Shown piece after piece: positions 26,525-35,631 of a stretch of DNA of 64,000 bases. The stretch lies in NCBI GenBank assembly GCA_963766505.1, contig CAVYAL010000004.1, forward strand, positions 62,001-126,000. Direction: 5' to 3'. The first letter of the stretch is position 1. Each line of letters starts with the position of its first letter. The notes under the pieces are model-generated. The model saw only the letters and a list, made by a program, of their open reading frames with translations. It searched no databases and was not told the DNA's origin. Source of the stretch: DATIRA01 sp963766505. GTDB taxonomy: Bacteria > Pseudomonadota > Gammaproteobacteria > Steroidobacterales > Steroidobacteraceae. Made by a program: the position numbers and the translations under genes.

Positions 26525-29125
26525 TCAGTCGGCCCCGGGCTGGTCCGTCGCGGCGTCTGCCGCGCCTTCGGCCGCCCCGTCGCCATCCTCCCCGTCGCTC
26601 TCCGGTTCCACGGTCACCACGCCCATCAGCTGCTCGCCGTCGTCCAGACGGATCAGCCGCACGCCCTGGGTATTGCGTCCGAGCACGGAGATCTCCGAGG
26701 TTCGGGTCCGTACCAGCGTCCCGCTCGAACTCATCAGCATCAGCTCGTCCGAGGCTGCAACCTGGGTTGCAGCCACCAGACGACCGTTGCGCTCCGTCGT
26801 CTGCATCCCGATGACGCCCTGCCCTCCCCGGCCGTGGCTGGGAAATTCCGTGACGGGAGTGAGCTTGCCGTAACCGTTCTCGGACGCGGTGAGTATCAGC
26901 CCGTCCGGATCGGGGATGATCAACGAGATCACAGCGTCGCCTTCCGGCAGACGAATCCCCCGGACGCCCGCGGCCGTCCGCCCCATCGGACGAACATCCT
27001 GCTCGGAGAAGCGGATCGCCTTGCCGCCGGCAGAGCAGAGCATCACGTCGCTCAGCCCGTCGGTGATGGCCACGCCCACTAGTTCATCGCCCTCGTCGAG
27101 GCCGACCGCGATGATGCCTGCCGTGCGCGGCCGCGAGAAGGCGGACAGCGGCGTCTTCTTCACGACGCCACCGGAGGTGGCCATGAAGACGAATCGCTCT
27201 TCCTCGAACTCGCGGATCGGCAGCACGGCGGTGATGCGCTCGCCGTCCCGCAACGGCAGCAGGTTCACGATGGGCTTGCCGCGCGAACTGCGGCCCGCCT
27301 GCGGAAGCCGGTAGACCTTGAGCCAGAAGACCTGGCCACGGCTCGAGAAACACAGCAGCGTGTCGTGGGTGTTCGCTACGAACAGCGTCTCGACGAAGTC
27401 CTCGTCCTTGACCGCCGTCGCAGCCTTGCCGCGACCGCCGCGCCCCTGGGCGCGATATTCGCTGACGGGCTGGGCCTTGGCGTAGCCGCCGTGCGAGAGC
27501 GTGACCACGACGTCCTGTGGGGTGATCAGGTCCTCGATGGTCAGGTCGGATTCATCCTGCTCGATGCGCGTCCGTCGCTCATCGCCGTACTGTTCGCGGA
27601 TCTCGATCAGCTCCTGGCGAATCACGGACGTGAGCCGTTCCCTGCGCGCGAGGATGTCGCCGAGGTCATTTATCGTGTCGAGCAACTGGCCGTACTCGGC
27701 CAGGATCTTGTCCTGCTCGAGCCCGGTGAGGCGATGCAGGCGCAGATCGAGGATCGCCTGGGCCTGGGTATCGGACAACCGGTAGCCTTCGGGCCCGAGA
27801 CCCACCTGCTCGTCCAGTCCCTCGGGCCGGACGGACACCGAGCCGACGCGCTCCAGCATCTGGGGCACCATGCCCGACTTCCACACGCGTCCGAGGAGGC
27901 CCGCCTTGGCATCGGCGGGGGTCGCGGCTGCCCGGATCAGCGCGATCACCTCGTCGAGGTTGGCCAGCGCGACCGCGAGGCCTTCCAGGACGTGGGCGCG
28001 CTCGCGGGCCTTGCGCAGCTCGAAGACCGTGCGCCGGGTAACGATCTCGCGGCGGTGCCGCAGGAACGCCTCTAGCAGGTCCTTGAGGTTCAGCAGCCGC
28101 GGCTGGCCGTCCTGCAGCGCGACGATGTTGATGCCGAACACCGACTCCATCGGGGTCTGCTTGTAGAGGTTGTTGAGGACGATCTCCGCAACCTCGCCGC
28201 GCTTGAGCTCGATCACGACGCGCATGCCGTCCTTGTCGGACTCGTCGCGCAATTCCGAAATGCCCTCGATGTGCTTGCCGCGCACCAGGTCTGCGATCCG
28301 CTCCAGCAGCCGCGCCTTGTTCACCTGGTATGGAAGCTCGGTGACGATGATCGCTTCGCGACCCGAGTGGTCGATTTCCTCGACCTCGGTCTTCGCCCGG
28401 ACCAGAAGACGGCCCCGGCCGGTGGTGTAGGCGCTGTAGATCTCCCGCGCGCCGTTGATGATCCCGGCGGTCGGGAAGTCCGGGCCCGGCACGTGCTCCA
28501 TCAGTTCCGGGATCGTGATCTCTGGGTTGTCGATCAGCGCGATGCAGGCGTTCACCACCTCGGTCAGGTTGTGCGGCGGTATGTTCGTCGCCATCCCGAC
28601 GGCGATGCCCGAGGAGCCGTTGACGAGCAGGTTCGGAACGCGGGTCGGCAGCACGGACGGCTCGTGCTCGGACTCGTCGTAGTTCGGGACGAAGTCCACC
28701 GTCTCCTTGTCGATGTCCGCGAGCAGCTCGGCGGCGATGCGCGACATGCGCACCTCCGTGTAACGCATCGCGGCCGGAGCGTCGCCGTCGACCGAGCCGA
28801 AGTTGCCCTGGCCGTCGACGAGCATGTAGCGCATCGAGAAGGGCTGCGCCATGCGTACGATGGTGTCGTACACGGCGGTATCGCCGTGCGGGTGGTACTT
28901 GCCGATCACGTCGCCGACGACGCGGGCCGACTTCTTGTAGGGCTTGTTCCACTCGTTGCCGAGTTCCCGCATCGCGTACAGCACCCGGCGATGCACCGGC
29001 TTCAGGCCGTCACGGATGTCCGGCAGCGCGCGTCCCACGATCACGCTCATTGCGTAATCGAGGTAGGACTGCTTCATCTCGTCCTCGAGGTTGACGTGCA
29101 GGATTTCTCGAGCGATTTCGGCCAT
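26525..29125 (-). CDS. gyrA: DNA gyrase subunit A
   Basis: An 866-residue type II topoisomerase subunit. It starts MAEIAREILHVNLEDEMKQS. The quinolone region reads HPHGDTAVYDTIVRMAQPFS, with Thr where E. coli has Ser83 and with the acidic residue at 87 intact. The catalytic Tyr is in AAMRYTEVRMS. The GyrA box appears as QGRGGRGK in the C-terminal beta-pinwheel. The tail is highly acidic (ESDGEDGDGAAEGAADAATD). Divergent from mtaD. Confidence 0.98.
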   Translation of the reverse strand: MAEIAREILHVNLEDEMKQSYLDYAMSVIVGRALPDIRDGLKPVHRRVLYAMRELGNEWNKPYKKSARVVGDVIGKYHPHGDTAVYDTIVRMAQPFSMRYMLVDGQGNFGSVDGDAPAAMRYTEVRMSRIAAELLADIDKETVDFVPNYDESEHEPSVLPTRVPNLLVNGSSGIAVGMATNIPPHNLTEVVNACIALIDNPEITIPELMEHVPGPDFPTAGIINGAREIYSAYTTGRGRLLVRAKTEVEEIDHSGREAIIVTELPYQVNKARLLERIADLVRGKHIEGISELRDESDKDGMRVVIELKRGEVAEIVLNNLYKQTPMESVFGINIVALQDGQPRLLNLKDLLEAFLRHRREIVTRRTVFELRKARERAHVLEGLAVALANLDEVIALIRAAATPADAKAGLLGRVWKSGMVPQMLERVGSVSVRPEGLDEQVGLGPEGYRLSDTQAQAILDLRLHRLTGLEQDKILAEYGQLLDTINDLGDILARRERLTSVIRQELIEIREQYGDERRTRIEQDESDLTIEDLITPQDVVVTLSHGGYAKAQPVSEYRAQGRGGRGKAATAVKDEDFVETLFVANTHDTLLCFSSRGQVFWLKVYRLPQAGRSSRGKPIVNLLPLRDGERITAVLPIREFEEERFVFMATSGGVVKKTPLSAFSRPRTAGIIAVGLDEGDELVGVAITDGLSDVMLCSAGGKAIRFSEQDVRPMGRTAAGVRGIRLPEGDAVISLIIPDPDGLILTASENGYGKLTPVTEFPSHGRGGQGVIGMQTTERNGRLVAATQVAASDELMLMSSSGTLVRTRTSEISVLGRNTQGVRLIRLDDGEQLMGVVTVEPESDGEDGDGAAEGAADAATDQPGAD

Positions 29126-29174
29126 GGCGCAACGATCCCGGGGCCCGGCGGATACCGGGTAAAAAAGACCCCGA

Positions 29175-29180
29175 ATATTA
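29175..29180 (-). promoter_or_regulatory. Candidate -10 box for gyrA
   Basis: TAATAT on the minus strand about 50 bases before the gyrA ATG, in a locally AT-rich stretch. The -35 side has no good match, so confidence is low. Confidence 0.3.
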
Positions 29181-29222
29181 ACACAGAGGGGCACCGTGAC
29201 CGAGGTGCCGGAGACTCTTCGG

Positions 29223-29253
29223 CTGACGGGCCACAGCCTCGAGCCGCTATACT
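29223..29253 (+). promoter_or_regulatory. Candidate promoter for the mtaD-ubiG operon
   Basis: CTGACG (29223-29228) and TATACT (29248-29253) with a 19-base spacer. Predicted start near 29260, about 20 bases before the ATG at 29281. Confidence 0.4.
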
Positions 29254-29280
29254 TGCTGCCCTTTGCGCGCCCCTTGCCCG

Positions 29281-30627
29281 ATGGAGCCAGTCGACACGCT
29301 GATACTCGCTCGCTGGGTCCTGCCGATGGAACCGGACGGACGGGTGCTCGATGACCACGCCGTCGCCGTCCGCGGCGGGCGGATCGTCGCCGTGCTGCCG
29401 ACTCCCGAGGCCCGGCGACGGTTCGAGGCCGGCCAGGTGCACGAGCGCCCCACCCACGCATTGTTGCCGGGTCTCGTCAATGCGCATACACACTCGGCGA
29501 TGGCCCTGCTCCGCGGACGCGCGGAAAACCTCCGCCTCGGACCCTGGCTGCAGGAAACGGTCTCGCCGCTCGAACGGCGCTGGGCCGACCCGGAATACGT
29601 GCGCGACGGCACGGAGCTGGCGATTGCCGAGATGCTGCGAGGCGGCATCACATGTTTCGCCGACCCCCAGCTGTGGCCCGAGGTCGTCGCCCGGACGGCC
29701 GCCGAGCTGCACGTTCGAGTCAGCGTAGGCCTGTACGTCACGGAGTCCGCGACCAGTTGGGCATCGACGCCGGACGAGCACATCGAAAAGGGAATGCGCC
29801 TGCGCGATGAGTATCGCGGGGATCCGCTGGTCAGCACTCACCTGGCAATTCCGCCGGCGCACGAGCTATCCGACGCAACCCTCAAGAGGGTGAGGCGTCT
29901 CGCGGACGAGCTTGAACTGCCCGTGGCAGTCCCGCTCCACGAGGCCGCCTGGGAGGTCGAACGGAGCGTCCAGGAATCCGGTCGCCGCCCTCTCGCCCGG
30001 CTGGCCGAACTCGGCTACGCGAGTCCGCTGCTGGTCGCAGTCCACTTTACACATACGGAACCAGGCGACATTGAACTGCTGGCCCGGGCCGGCGCCGCGG
30101 TCATTCACTGCCCGGAGTCCGACCTGAAGCTCGGCAACGGCGTCTGCCCGCTGCCGAGCCTGCTCGGTCACGGCGTAACCGTCGCACTCGGCACGGACCG
30201 CCCTGCCGCTAACAACGACCTCGACGTACTGGGCGAAGCGCGCACTGCCGGTCTGCTCTCCAGCGGGGTCTCCGCAGGCCCCGGCAGCGTCGTGGCCACG
30301 GACCTGCTGCGGATGGCTACGCTGGAGGGAGCCCGGGTGCTTGGACTTTCCGAGGCGACTGGCAGCCTGTTGCCTGGCAAGTGGGCCGACCTGTGCTGCA
30401 TCAACCTGATCAACCCGCGCAGCTGGCCGGTGCACGAGGTCGCAGCCGCGCTGGTGTACTCGGTCACGTCCGCGCAGGTCAGCGATACCTGGGTCGCGGG
30501 ACGGCGCGTCTACGGCGACGGTCGCCTGCCGTACCTGAACGAGCAGGAGATACTGTCGCGCGCCGAGGGCTGGCGGCGCAGACTCCAGTCCGCGGCGGAA
30601 GCCCCGCCGGAGCCCGGCCATGACTAA
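29281..30627 (+). CDS. mtaD: TRZ/ATZ family amidohydrolase, 5-methylthioadenosine/S-adenosylhomocysteine deaminase type
   Basis: A 448-residue metal-dependent deaminase. Metal ligands appear in LVNAHTHSAMALL and VHFTHTEPGDI, then HCPESDLKLGNG and GTDRPAANNDLD with the last metal-binding Asp. The family deaminates methylthioadenosine or S-adenosylhomocysteine, the by-product of SAM-dependent methylation. It overlaps ubiG, a SAM-dependent methyltransferase, by eight bases, the same pairing as in Pseudomonas, consistent with salvage of the methylation product. The ATG at 29281 is preferred over an upstream in-frame codon at 29263. Confidence 0.9.
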   Translation: MEPVDTLILARWVLPMEPDGRVLDDHAVAVRGGRIVAVLPTPEARRRFEAGQVHERPTHALLPGLVNAHTHSAMALLRGRAENLRLGPWLQETVSPLERRWADPEYVRDGTELAIAEMLRGGITCFADPQLWPEVVARTAAELHVRVSVGLYVTESATSWASTPDEHIEKGMRLRDEYRGDPLVSTHLAIPPAHELSDATLKRVRRLADELELPVAVPLHEAAWEVERSVQESGRRPLARLAELGYASPLLVAVHFTHTEPGDIELLARAGAAVIHCPESDLKLGNGVCPLPSLLGHGVTVALGTDRPAANNDLDVLGEARTAGLLSSGVSAGPGSVVATDLLRMATLEGARVLGLSEATGSLLPGKWADLCCINLINPRSWPVHEVAAALVYSVTSAQVSDTWVAGRRVYGDGRLPYLNEQEILSRAEGWRRRLQSAAEAPPEPGHD

Positions 30628-31339
30628 CTACGATCCCGCCGAGATCTCGCGGTTCGAGGCCGCCGCCAGCCGCTGGTGGGATCCGGAAGGGGAAATGAGG
30701 CCGCTTCACGACCTGAACCCCATTCGACTGGCCTACGTCGAGCGCTCCGGACCGCTGGCGGGACGTGCGGTCGTGGACGTCGGCTGCGGCGGGGGACTGC
30801 TGGCTGAAGCAATGGCACGCAAGCGTGCCCGTGTGACCGGCATCGACCTGGCCGCCGAGGTGCTGGAGGTGGCCAGGCTGCATGCTCTGCAGCAGGACGT
30901 CCCGCTCGAGTATCTGCTGGTGTCTGCCGAGGAACTCGCCGCCGATCGCGCGGGCCAGTTTGACGTGGCCACATGCATGGAAATGCTCGAGCACGTTCCC
31001 GACCCGGCATCTGTGGTCGGGGCGCTCGCGCGCCTGGTACGGCCAGGCGGAGAAGTGTTCGTTTCCACGCTCAACCGCACGCCCCGGGCCTACCTTCGTG
31101 CCGTACTCGGGGCGGAATACCTGCTGCGGCTCCTGCCTGCGGGAACACACAGCTACGAGAAGTTCATCCGTCCCTCTGAGCTCGCAGCCTGGGCGAAGGC
31201 CGCCGGTCTCACGGTGCTGGGCATCGCCGGGATCGACTACGATCCGTTCCTGCGCAGCGCGGCGCTGAACGCCGACGCACGGGTCAACTACCTGATGCAC
31301 CTCGGCAAGCCCGGCGGTCGCACGAGGGACCCGGATTGA
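30620..31339 (+). CDS. ubiG: Ubiquinone biosynthesis O-methyltransferase
   Basis: A 239-residue SAM-dependent enzyme carrying out both O-methylations of ubiquinone synthesis. Signature pieces: WWDPEGEMRPLHDLNPIRL, the SAM motif VVDVGCGGGLLAEAMA, and EMLEHVPDP. Start and stop codons overlap its neighbours (mtaD by eight bases, HAD phosphatase by four), indicating a tightly coupled operon. Confidence 0.97.
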   Translation: MTNYDPAEISRFEAAASRWWDPEGEMRPLHDLNPIRLAYVERSGPLAGRAVVDVGCGGGLLAEAMARKRARVTGIDLAAEVLEVARLHALQQDVPLEYLLVSAEELAADRAGQFDVATCMEMLEHVPDPASVVGALARLVRPGGEVFVSTLNRTPRAYLRAVLGAEYLLRLLPAGTHSYEKFIRPSELAAWAKAAGLTVLGIAGIDYDPFLRSAALNADARVNYLMHLGKPGGRTRDPD

Positions 31340-32022
31340 GCAGGTTTTCCGCGCTGCTGCTGGACCTCGACGGCACGCTGCTCGATACGGCGCCGGACAT
31401 GGGCGCCGCACTCAACCGACTGCGGGTCGAGCACGGGCGGCATGCGCTGCCGCAAGACCGGATACGGCCCATCGTGTCGCATGGCGCAGCCCGCCTGGTG
31501 AAGCTGGGCTTCCCGGAAGCGGACGCTGAGGAATTCGAACGGCTCCGCCGCCGGTTCCTGGAACTCTATTCGCAGAACCTCGCCGAGCACTCCCGGCTGT
31601 TCCCGGACCTCGATCCGCTGCTCGCGGGACTCGAGCGCTGCGGGATGCCCTGGGGAATCGTCACTAACAAGCCAGGCTGGCTCACCGATCCGTTGCTGGC
31701 GAGCCTCGGCATCGACCTGCGCGCAAGCTGCGTCGTAAGTGGCGACACCGTCGCCGAACGCAAACCACACCCGCTGCCGCTGCTGCATGCCGCGTCGCTG
31801 ATCGGCGTGGAGCCCGCCCGCTGCGTGTACGTGGGCGACGCCGAGCGGGACATCCAGGCCGGGCGCGCCGCTGGCATGTTCACCGTCGTTGCCGCCTATG
31901 GCTATATCAGCGACGAAGACGACCCGCAGAGCTGGCAGGCCGCCGCCATCGCCAGGGAGCCGGCGGAAATCGGCGCCTGGCTGCACGGGTGGCCGCGCCC
32001 CCCCGCCGGAGACGGCGCGTGA
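31336..32022 (+). CDS. HAD family phosphatase, phosphoglycolate phosphatase/MupP type
   Basis: A 228-residue HAD hydrolase with all four motifs: LLDLDGTLLDTAPD (nucleophile and acid Asp), VTNKPGWL, the lysine in ERKPHPLPL, and YVGDAERDIQAG. It starts at a TTG that overlaps the ubiG stop. The same position next to ubiG in Pseudomonas holds MupP, the N-acetylmuramate-6-phosphate phosphatase of peptidoglycan recycling, so that role is possible; phosphoglycolate is the alternative. Sequence alone does not decide. Confidence 0.85.
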   Translation: MSRFSALLLDLDGTLLDTAPDMGAALNRLRVEHGRHALPQDRIRPIVSHGAARLVKLGFPEADAEEFERLRRRFLELYSQNLAEHSRLFPDLDPLLAGLERCGMPWGIVTNKPGWLTDPLLASLGIDLRASCVVSGDTVAERKPHPLPLLHAASLIGVEPARCVYVGDAERDIQAGRAAGMFTVVAAYGYISDEDDPQSWQAAAIAREPAEIGAWLHGWPRPPAGDGA

Positions 32023-33311
32023 CGCTCGGTTCTCCTCAACTCGTCCCGCTGCTGCTGGTGTTGGTGCTTGCAGCCGGGCTGCTGACCGGATGGCTGGTGG
32101 GACGGCGCAGGGTTCATGCGCTGGAACTGGAACTCGCCGCCGCGCGGGCCGAGAGCCGCTCACAGGAGGAACTCGCGACCGAGCGCGAGAGGTCGCTGCA
32201 GCTTGCGCTGGAGCGACTGAAGGGCGGATTCGACGCGGTCGCGGGCCAGGCCCTGCGCAGCAACAACGAGACCTTCCTGCAGGTAGCGCGCCAGGTGCTG
32301 GGCCAGCAGCAGGAAACAGCGCTTCGTAACCTCGTCGACCGTGAGAAAGCCGTCGAATCCATGCTCTCGCCGGTCAGGGAGGCGCTGGCCCGCACGCACG
32401 AGCAGATTGCACGCATCGAGAAGGAGCGCGCGGAGAGCTTCGGCGCGCTGCGCAGCTCGATCGAGAACGTCGCGCTCGGGCAACTCGCCCTGCAGAAGGA
32501 AACGCGCAGCCTGGTCACGGCACTGCGTCGTCCCGAGGTGCGCGGGCAATGGGGGGAAATGACGTTGCGGCGGCTAGTGGAACTCGCCGGCATGGTCGAG
32601 CACTGCGACTTCGTCGAGCAGGTTCACGTGCAGGGCGAGGAAGGCGCCCTGCGCCCCGACATGATCGTGAACATGCCGCACGGCCGCCAGCTGGTGGTGG
32701 ACGTCAAGACGCCGCTGGACGCCTACCTGTCGGCCGCGGAGGCGACCAGCGAGGAAGAGCGGCTGGTCGCGGTCCGGCGGCATGCCCAGGCCGTCCAGGA
32801 ACGCGTGCGCCAGCTGGCCCAGAAGGCGTACTGGTCCCAGTTCGAGCAGAGTCCCGACTTCGTCGTGCTGTTCATTCCCGGCGACCAGTTCCTCTCCGCC
32901 GCGGTCGGGGAGATCCCGTCGCTGCTCGAGGACGCCATACGCCAGCAGGTCATCATCGCGACGCCGTCGAGCTTCGTCGCGCTGCTCAAAGCCGTGGCAT
33001 ACGGCTGGCGGCAGGACCAGCTCGCGGAGAACGCGGCTCGCATCCAGGAACTCGGCGAGGACCTCTACAAGCGGCTCGCTACCTTCAGTGGCTACCTGGC
33101 ACGCATCGGCAGGTCGCTCGGCCAGAGTGTCGATGCGTACAACAGCGCCGTCGGCTCGCTCGAGAGACAGGTGCTGCCGGGCGCCCGGAAGTTCACCGAG
33201 CTAGGATTGCGTCCGAGGCGCGACATCGAGGAACTGCCGACCGTGGACAAGCTGACGCGCAGCCTGCGCGAGGGCGACACGGACGAGGATTCCCCCCAGC
33301 ATGATCAGTGA
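32019..33311 (+). CDS. rmuC: DNA recombination protein RmuC
   Basis: A 430-residue protein with an N-terminal membrane anchor (PLLLVLVLAAGLLTGWLVG), a long coiled coil (about residues 30-160) and the RmuC nuclease-like domain (RGQWGEMTLRRLVELAGM, VDVKTPLDAYLSA, VVLFIPGDQFLSAA). E. coli RmuC limits inversions at short inverted repeats. The GTG at 32019, overlapping the HAD stop, has GGAG seven bases upstream and is preferred over an upstream in-frame codon at 31989. Confidence 0.94.
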   Translation: MTLGSPQLVPLLLVLVLAAGLLTGWLVGRRRVHALELELAAARAESRSQEELATERERSLQLALERLKGGFDAVAGQALRSNNETFLQVARQVLGQQQETALRNLVDREKAVESMLSPVREALARTHEQIARIEKERAESFGALRSSIENVALGQLALQKETRSLVTALRRPEVRGQWGEMTLRRLVELAGMVEHCDFVEQVHVQGEEGALRPDMIVNMPHGRQLVVDVKTPLDAYLSAAEATSEEERLVAVRRHAQAVQERVRQLAQKAYWSQFEQSPDFVVLFIPGDQFLSAAVGEIPSLLEDAIRQQVIIATPSSFVALLKAVAYGWRQDQLAENAARIQELGEDLYKRLATFSGYLARIGRSLGQSVDAYNSAVGSLERQVLPGARKFTELGLRPRRDIEELPTVDKLTRSLREGDTDEDSPQHDQ

Positions 33312-34059
33312 GGCAGAGGTCCGCGCGTATCGGCCGCAGGCGGATTCGCTGGCGGAACGCGTCGTCCTGATCACCGGAGCGAGTGGTGGAATCGGCAGTG
33401 CGCTGGCGCGCGCCTGCGCAGCCCTCGGCGCCCGGGTCCTGCTTTGCGGCCGGAAGGTCGGCCCGCTCGAGCGAATCTACGACGAGATCGTTGCCAGCGG
33501 CGCACCAAGGCCGTCCATTGCACCGATGGATTTCGAAACGGCCGACGCCGGACAATATTCGTCGCTCGCCGACGCCGTGCGCGGCGAGTTCGGCCGGCTA
33601 GACGGCCTCGTGCACTGCGCGGGACTGCTCGGTGAGCTTGCGCCGATCGAGCATTACGACGTGGTCACCTGGCTGAAGGTGATGCACGTGAACGTGAACG
33701 CTCCTTTCATACTCACTCGCACTTTGCTGCCGCTGCTGCGCGCATCGAGCGATGCGTCGGTGATATTCACGGGCAGCGGGGTGTCGGTTCGAGGCCGTGC
33801 CTACTGGGGCGCATACGCCGCGTCGAAATTCGCGATCGAGGGCATGATGCAGGTCCTGTCCGACGAGACCGACACGCTGACGACGATAAGGGTCAACAGC
33901 GTCAATCCCGGCAAGACCAGGACCCGGATGCGGGCCAAGGCCTACCCGGGCGAGGATCCGGCGACGCTCCCCGAGCCCACTGAAGTGCTTGCGCCGTACC
34001 TGTTCCTGCTCGGAGCAGCGAGCGAAGGCGTCACTGGGCAGCGCTTCAACGCCCAGTAG
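33301..34059 (+). CDS. Short-chain dehydrogenase/reductase, YciK-like
   Basis: A 252-residue SDR. Cofactor motif ITGASGGIGSALARAC at about residue 22, catalytic Ser in FTGSGVSVRGRAYWG, and the YxxxK pair in YAASKFAIEG. Gene order after ubiG and HAD is as for yciK homologs in Pseudomonas. Substrate unknown. It overlaps rmuC by 11 bases and converges with the RluB-like gene, sharing 14 bases at the 3' ends. Confidence 0.9.
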   Translation: MISEAEVRAYRPQADSLAERVVLITGASGGIGSALARACAALGARVLLCGRKVGPLERIYDEIVASGAPRPSIAPMDFETADAGQYSSLADAVRGEFGRLDGLVHCAGLLGELAPIEHYDVVTWLKVMHVNVNAPFILTRTLLPLLRASSDASVIFTGSGVSVRGRAYWGAYAASKFAIEGMMQVLSDETDTLTTIRVNSVNPGKTRTRMRAKAYPGEDPATLPEPTEVLAPYLFLLGAASEGVTGQRFNAQ

Positions 34060-34861
34060 GCCGACGGCGTCCGCGCGAGGGCGCCTTGCGCCTGCCAGTC
34101 GCGCGACTCGCCGCGGATTCCCCGGTGCGGCCCGTCAGCTCGAGCAGCGGTTCGAATTCAGCTTGCGCGAGTTCGCGGTGTCTTCCGCGAGGCAGGTCGC
34201 GGGGCAGCGCAAACGGGCCCCAGCGCACCAGCATCACGCGGTTCACCTTGAGTCCCGCGGCATCGAACAGGGCGCGCACGCCGCCACGCGGTATCGAATG
34301 CGCGCAGGCCACCCGGAACCATGCGTTACTCGTGCCCTGCCCGGCCAGCTCGGCCGCCTCGAGATCGATGACCTGCTGGCCTGCCACCAGCTGTCGTGGC
34401 AGTTCGGGCCAGTCACCGGCACCCCTGGGCTGCAGCGCCCGCACACGGTACTCGACTGGCCAGTCACGGCCGCGGCGCCCGGCCTCGGCTGCAAGTGCAC
34501 CGTCGTTCGTCAGGAGGAGCAGGCCGTCCTCGCCGTAGCCGAGCGCGTTGACCGCCACCCACCGTCCGGCGTGCAGTCCGGGCAATCGCTCCTCGACCCC
34601 TGCGCGCTCGTCTCCCTGCCGGCTGCGAGACATCTCACCGCTCGGCTTGTGGTACACGAGGACCTTCAGCGCCTTGTTGGTGGCGAGCCGTCGCGTGACG
34701 TCGCGTCCATCCACGGTGATCCGGTCACGGGACGTGACCTTCTGGCCGATCTCCGCAGGCCGGCCGTTGACCAGTACCCGACCCTCCCGGATCCAGGCCT
34801 CAACCTCCCTGCGGGAACCGATGCCATGCTGCGCGAGCAGCTTGTGGAGCCGCTCGTCCAT
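34046..34861 (-). CDS. RluB/RsuA-like pseudouridine synthase homolog with altered active site
   Basis: A 271-residue protein with an N-terminal S4 RNA-binding domain (residues 1-60, RLHKLLAQHGIGSRREVEAWI) and an RsuA/RluB fold. Active members carry the catalytic Asp in a GRLD motif. Here the aligned stretch is RWVAVNALGYGEDGLLLLTN, so the Asp position (residue 108, bases 34538-34540) is Gly and the preceding Gly-Arg is Asn-Ala. A second conserved motif (ENRNREVRRLFE-like) is SIPRGGVRALFD (about residues 189-200). The C-terminal tail is Arg-rich. It sits in rluB's usual place after scpB. It may be an RNA-binding pseudoenzyme. Confidence 0.85.
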   Translation of the reverse strand: MDERLHKLLAQHGIGSRREVEAWIREGRVLVNGRPAEIGQKVTSRDRITVDGRDVTRRLATNKALKVLVYHKPSGEMSRSRQGDERAGVEERLPGLHAGRWVAVNALGYGEDGLLLLTNDGALAAEAGRRGRDWPVEYRVRALQPRGAGDWPELPRQLVAGQQVIDLEAAELAGQGTSNAWFRVACAHSIPRGGVRALFDAAGLKVNRVMLVRWGPFALPRDLPRGRHRELAQAEFEPLLELTGRTGESAASRATGRRKAPSRGRRRPTGR

Positions 34862-34869
34862 TCGGGCGT

Positions 34870-35631
34870 TCAGCGTTCCAGGTCTTGCGGCGGCGCGGCG
34901 ACCAGCGATGGCGCCGACCTCGACTCGTCCTCGCCCGAATCCTCGTCCAGCGAGTCCTCGCCGGAATCGCCCGGCTCCTCGTCGGGACTGCCCTGATCCG
35001 GGTCGATCACGACTGCAGATCCCTGCAGCGCTTCGACCGCAGCTTGCGCGCCGCCCTGCTCCTCGGCTCCGGACGACGGCAACTCGAGCTGAACCTTCAT
35101 GTCGTCGAGGTCGCGCAGTTCGGCGAGCGTCGGAAGATCATCGAGCTTCTTGAGCCCGAAATAGTCCAGGAACTCCCTGGTCGTCCCGAGCAGCTCGGGT
35201 CGCCCAGGCACTTCGCGATGCCCCACGATGCGGATCCAGTTGCGTTCCTGGAGGGTCCGCATGATCGACGAGCTCACCGCAACGCCCCGGATGGCCTCGA
35301 TCTCGCCGCGCGTGATCGGCTGCCGGTATGCAATGAGCGCCAGCGTCTCCAGCAGAGCCCGGGAATAACGCGCGGGCCGCTCCTGCCACAGCCTCGAAAC
35401 GACGTCCGAGTGCCTGGAGCGGATCTGGATGCGCCAGCCGCTTGCGACTTCGCAGAGTTCTACCGCTCTATCCGCGCAGTCGCGGCCCAGCTCGTCCAGC
35501 GCAGAGCTGAGCGCCTCCTCCGAGGGTCGCTCATGTTCGTCGAACAACTCGCGCATCTGCTCGATCTTCAGCGGCCGCCCGGCGGCCAGCAAAATGGCCT
35601 CGACGACCTGGGTCAGTGGATTTCCATTCAT
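34870..35631 (-). CDS. scpB: Segregation and condensation protein B
   Basis: A 253-residue kleisin-associated winged-helix protein of the SMC-ScpAB complex. It starts MNGNPLTQVVEAILLAAGRPL and contains YSRALLETLALIAYRQPITRGEIEAIRGV, the family signature. About 65 C-terminal residues are acidic and low complexity (GDSGEDSLDEDSGEDE), beyond the folded part. Its start overlaps the scpA stop. Confidence 0.95.
   Translation of the reverse strand: MNGNPLTQVVEAILLAAGRPLKIEQMRELFDEHERPSEEALSSALDELGRDCADRAVELCEVASGWRIQIRSRHSDVVSRLWQERPARYSRALLETLALIAYRQPITRGEIEAIRGVAVSSSIMRTLQERNWIRIVGHREVPGRPELLGTTREFLDYFGLKKLDDLPTLAELRDLDDMKVQLELPSSGAEEQGGAQAAVEALQGSAVVIDPDQGSPDEEPGDSGEDSLDEDSGEDESRSAPSLVAAPPQDLER

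Noticed and set aside
34046..34861. Frameshift or sequencing error as cause of the lost RluB catalytic Asp
   Set aside because: Conserved sequence resumes on both sides in the same frame with correct spacing, so the change is by substitution and not by frame loss.
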